Below are positions 63,162 to 64,000 of a stretch of 64,000 bases of DNA, piece after piece. The stretch is from NCBI RefSeq assembly GCF_003182475.1, contig NZ_QGTS01000001.1, positions 1-64,000 on the forward strand, in the 5' to 3' direction. Numbering within the stretch: position 1 is the stretch's first letter; each line of letters opens with the position of its first letter. Both the position numbers and the translations under genes were made by a program. Below the pieces are notes generated by a model. The model was not told the origin of the DNA and ran no database searches. It saw only the letters and a program-made list of their open reading frames with translations. This DNA is from Mangrovibacter plantisponsor (lineage in GTDB: Bacteria > Pseudomonadota > Gammaproteobacteria > Enterobacterales > Enterobacteriaceae).

Positions 63162-64000
63162 TCAGGAGCGAATAGCCGCTGCCACTTTTTCCGCAAATGC
63201 CTTAGTGCCGCAGGTGCCGCCCAGATCTGGGGTGCGGGTAGCCGGGTTCTCCAGCACTTCATCCACCGCACGGTTGATTTCATCGGCTGCTTTCAGGAAT
63301 TTCGGCTGGTTATGCTTTTCGGCATACCAGGCCAGCATCATCGCCGCAGAGAGGATCATTGAGACCGGGTTGGCTTTGTCCTGATTCTGGATATCCGGCG
63401 CGGAACCGTGCTGCGCCTGGGCACAGCAGTGGGTGTCACTGGCCATAATGGAGCCCGCCAGGCCCAGGCTGCCGGAGAGTTCGCTTGCCAGATCGCTGAT
63501 GATGTCGCCGTAGAAGTTGGTGGCTACCAGCACGTCGAAACGTTCCGGGTTACGCACCAGGTGCGCGGTGGAGGCATCCACCAGCAGGTCATCCAGCTGC
63601 ACTTCCGGGAACTCTTTCGCCACAGTGCGCACGGCTTCGAGGAACAGACCATCCGTCATATGGAAGCTGTTGGCTTTGTGGATAGCCGTCACTTTTTTCT
63701 TGCGCTGCATCGCCAGCTCAAAGGCTTTACGCGCGATACGCTCGGAGCAATGACGGGTGATTTTGCGGGTGGACAGCGCCATATCCGGGCTCGGCATCAC
63801 TTCGCCCCAGCCGCGGGTCATATTACGATCCGGATAAAAACCTTCCGTGGCTTCACGCATGATCACCAGATCCATGGTTTTGCCCTCTTTCATGTTCGAC
63901 GTCAGGAACGGACGCGTGCGTGCCGGACGCACGTTCGCATAAAGATCCAGACCGATACGGAAGCCCGCCGAGACGTTACGGCCACCCTTTTCAGGAACGG
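63162..64000 (-). CDS. Isocitrate/isopropylmalate dehydrogenase-family protein, 5' part outside the window
   Basis: About 279 codons visible; the frame continues past 64000 (upstream residues read GGRNVSAGFRIGLDLYANVRPARTRPF, a typical interior). Beta-decarboxylating dehydrogenase motifs: LVIMREATEGFY (substrate loop), HKANSFHMTDGLFLE (Lys), DASTAHLV, VATNFYGDIISDLASELSGSLGLAGS (metal Asp residues) and HGSAPDI (nucleotide site). Relatives are isocitrate, isopropylmalate, homoisocitrate and tartrate dehydrogenases. First visible gene of the leftward operon; paired with the aconitase paralogue it repeats the citrate-to-oxoglutarate logic on another substrate. Confidence 0.9.
   Translation of the reverse strand, partial: VPEKGGRNVSAGFRIGLDLYANVRPARTRPFLTSNMKEGKTMDLVIMREATEGFYPDRNMTRGWGEVMPSPDMALSTRKITRHCSERIARKAFELAMQRKKKVTAIHKANSFHMTDGLFLEAVRTVAKEFPEVQLDDLLVDASTAHLVRNPERFDVLVATNFYGDIISDLASELSGSLGLAGSIMASDTHCCAQAQHGSAPDIQNQDKANPVSMILSAAMMLAWYAEKHNQPKFLKAADEINRAVDEVLENPATRTPDLGGTCGTKAFAEKVAAAIRS

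Noticed and set aside
26463-64000. Second copy of the ssrA 3' end (attR)
   Set aside because: I looked for CCAGCTCCACCA-like sequence in the gaps to the right and found none; the right junction is either degenerate or beyond the window.

Overview
The window comes from a chromosome of the family Enterobacteriaceae that is close to, but not, Escherichia. Residue-level resemblance and gene order of the first 26 kb follow the E. coli rrnG-clpB to smpB-ssrA segment. There are local differences: an SMP-30-type gene sits between pheA and tyrA, lpxP sits between yfiB and rplS, and the pheL leader peptide is longer.

1-26.5 kb, conserved core. Promoters and boxA leader of a leftward rRNA operon whose 16S gene lies just outside the window; clpB with a sigma-32 promoter; pgeF-rluD; bamD; raiA; the attenuated pheL-pheA operon; the SMP-30 gene; the TyrR-type aroF-tyrA operon; the c-di-GMP module yfiR-yfiN-yfiB; lpxP; the rpsP-rimM-trmD-rplS operon; ffh; ypjD-yfjD; grpE with a sigma-32 promoter; nadK; recN with three LexA boxes; bamE; ratA-rnfH; smpB; and the tmRNA gene ssrA.

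26.5-38 kb, integrative element. A P4/CP4-57-type tyrosine integrase follows the ssrA 3' end, and the backbone matches E. coli CP4-57 in order: int, a yfjH-position gene, alpA, yfjI, yfjJ, [cargo], yfjP, yfjQ, yfjR, ypjK, yfjS, yfjT. In the cargo slot, where K-12 carries yfjK-L-M and rnlA-rnlB, this genome has a SIR2-like gene broken (or recoded) at a run of eight T, and the C-terminal remnant of a helicase/restriction-type protein. A gene for a 62-residue protein with 17 cysteines follows yfjT. No second copy of the ssrA 3' end was found, so the right boundary is unresolved.

38-51 kb, accessory stress and efflux genes. HxlR regulator divergent from an NTF2-like/SDR pair; a VOC-fold protein; a MarA/RamA-like AraC regulator; a MipA/OmpV outer-membrane protein; a TetR repressor divergent from an SmvA-like MFS exporter that is followed by an RND adaptor and an RND pump; and a flavin amine oxidase. 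A nearly perfect 18+18 bp inverted repeat fills the TetR/MFS promoter region.

51-64 kb, catabolic cluster, visibly richer in G+C. GntR and LysR regulators; a CitMHS carrier; an SDR; a beta-propeller lactonase; an aconitase paralogue; a signal-less solute-binding-like protein; a GudP-like ACS transporter; an amidohydrolase-2 lactonase/isomerase; an Asp/Glu-racemase-family protein; and an isocitrate/isopropylmalate-dehydrogenase-family gene cut by the window edge. Together they suggest uptake, lactone opening, aconitase-type isomerisation and oxidative decarboxylation of an unidentified hydroxy-tricarboxylate or sugar-acid-like substrate. Repeated AAATGCA boxes upstream of gntR and in the SDR/lactonase promoter region are candidate operators.
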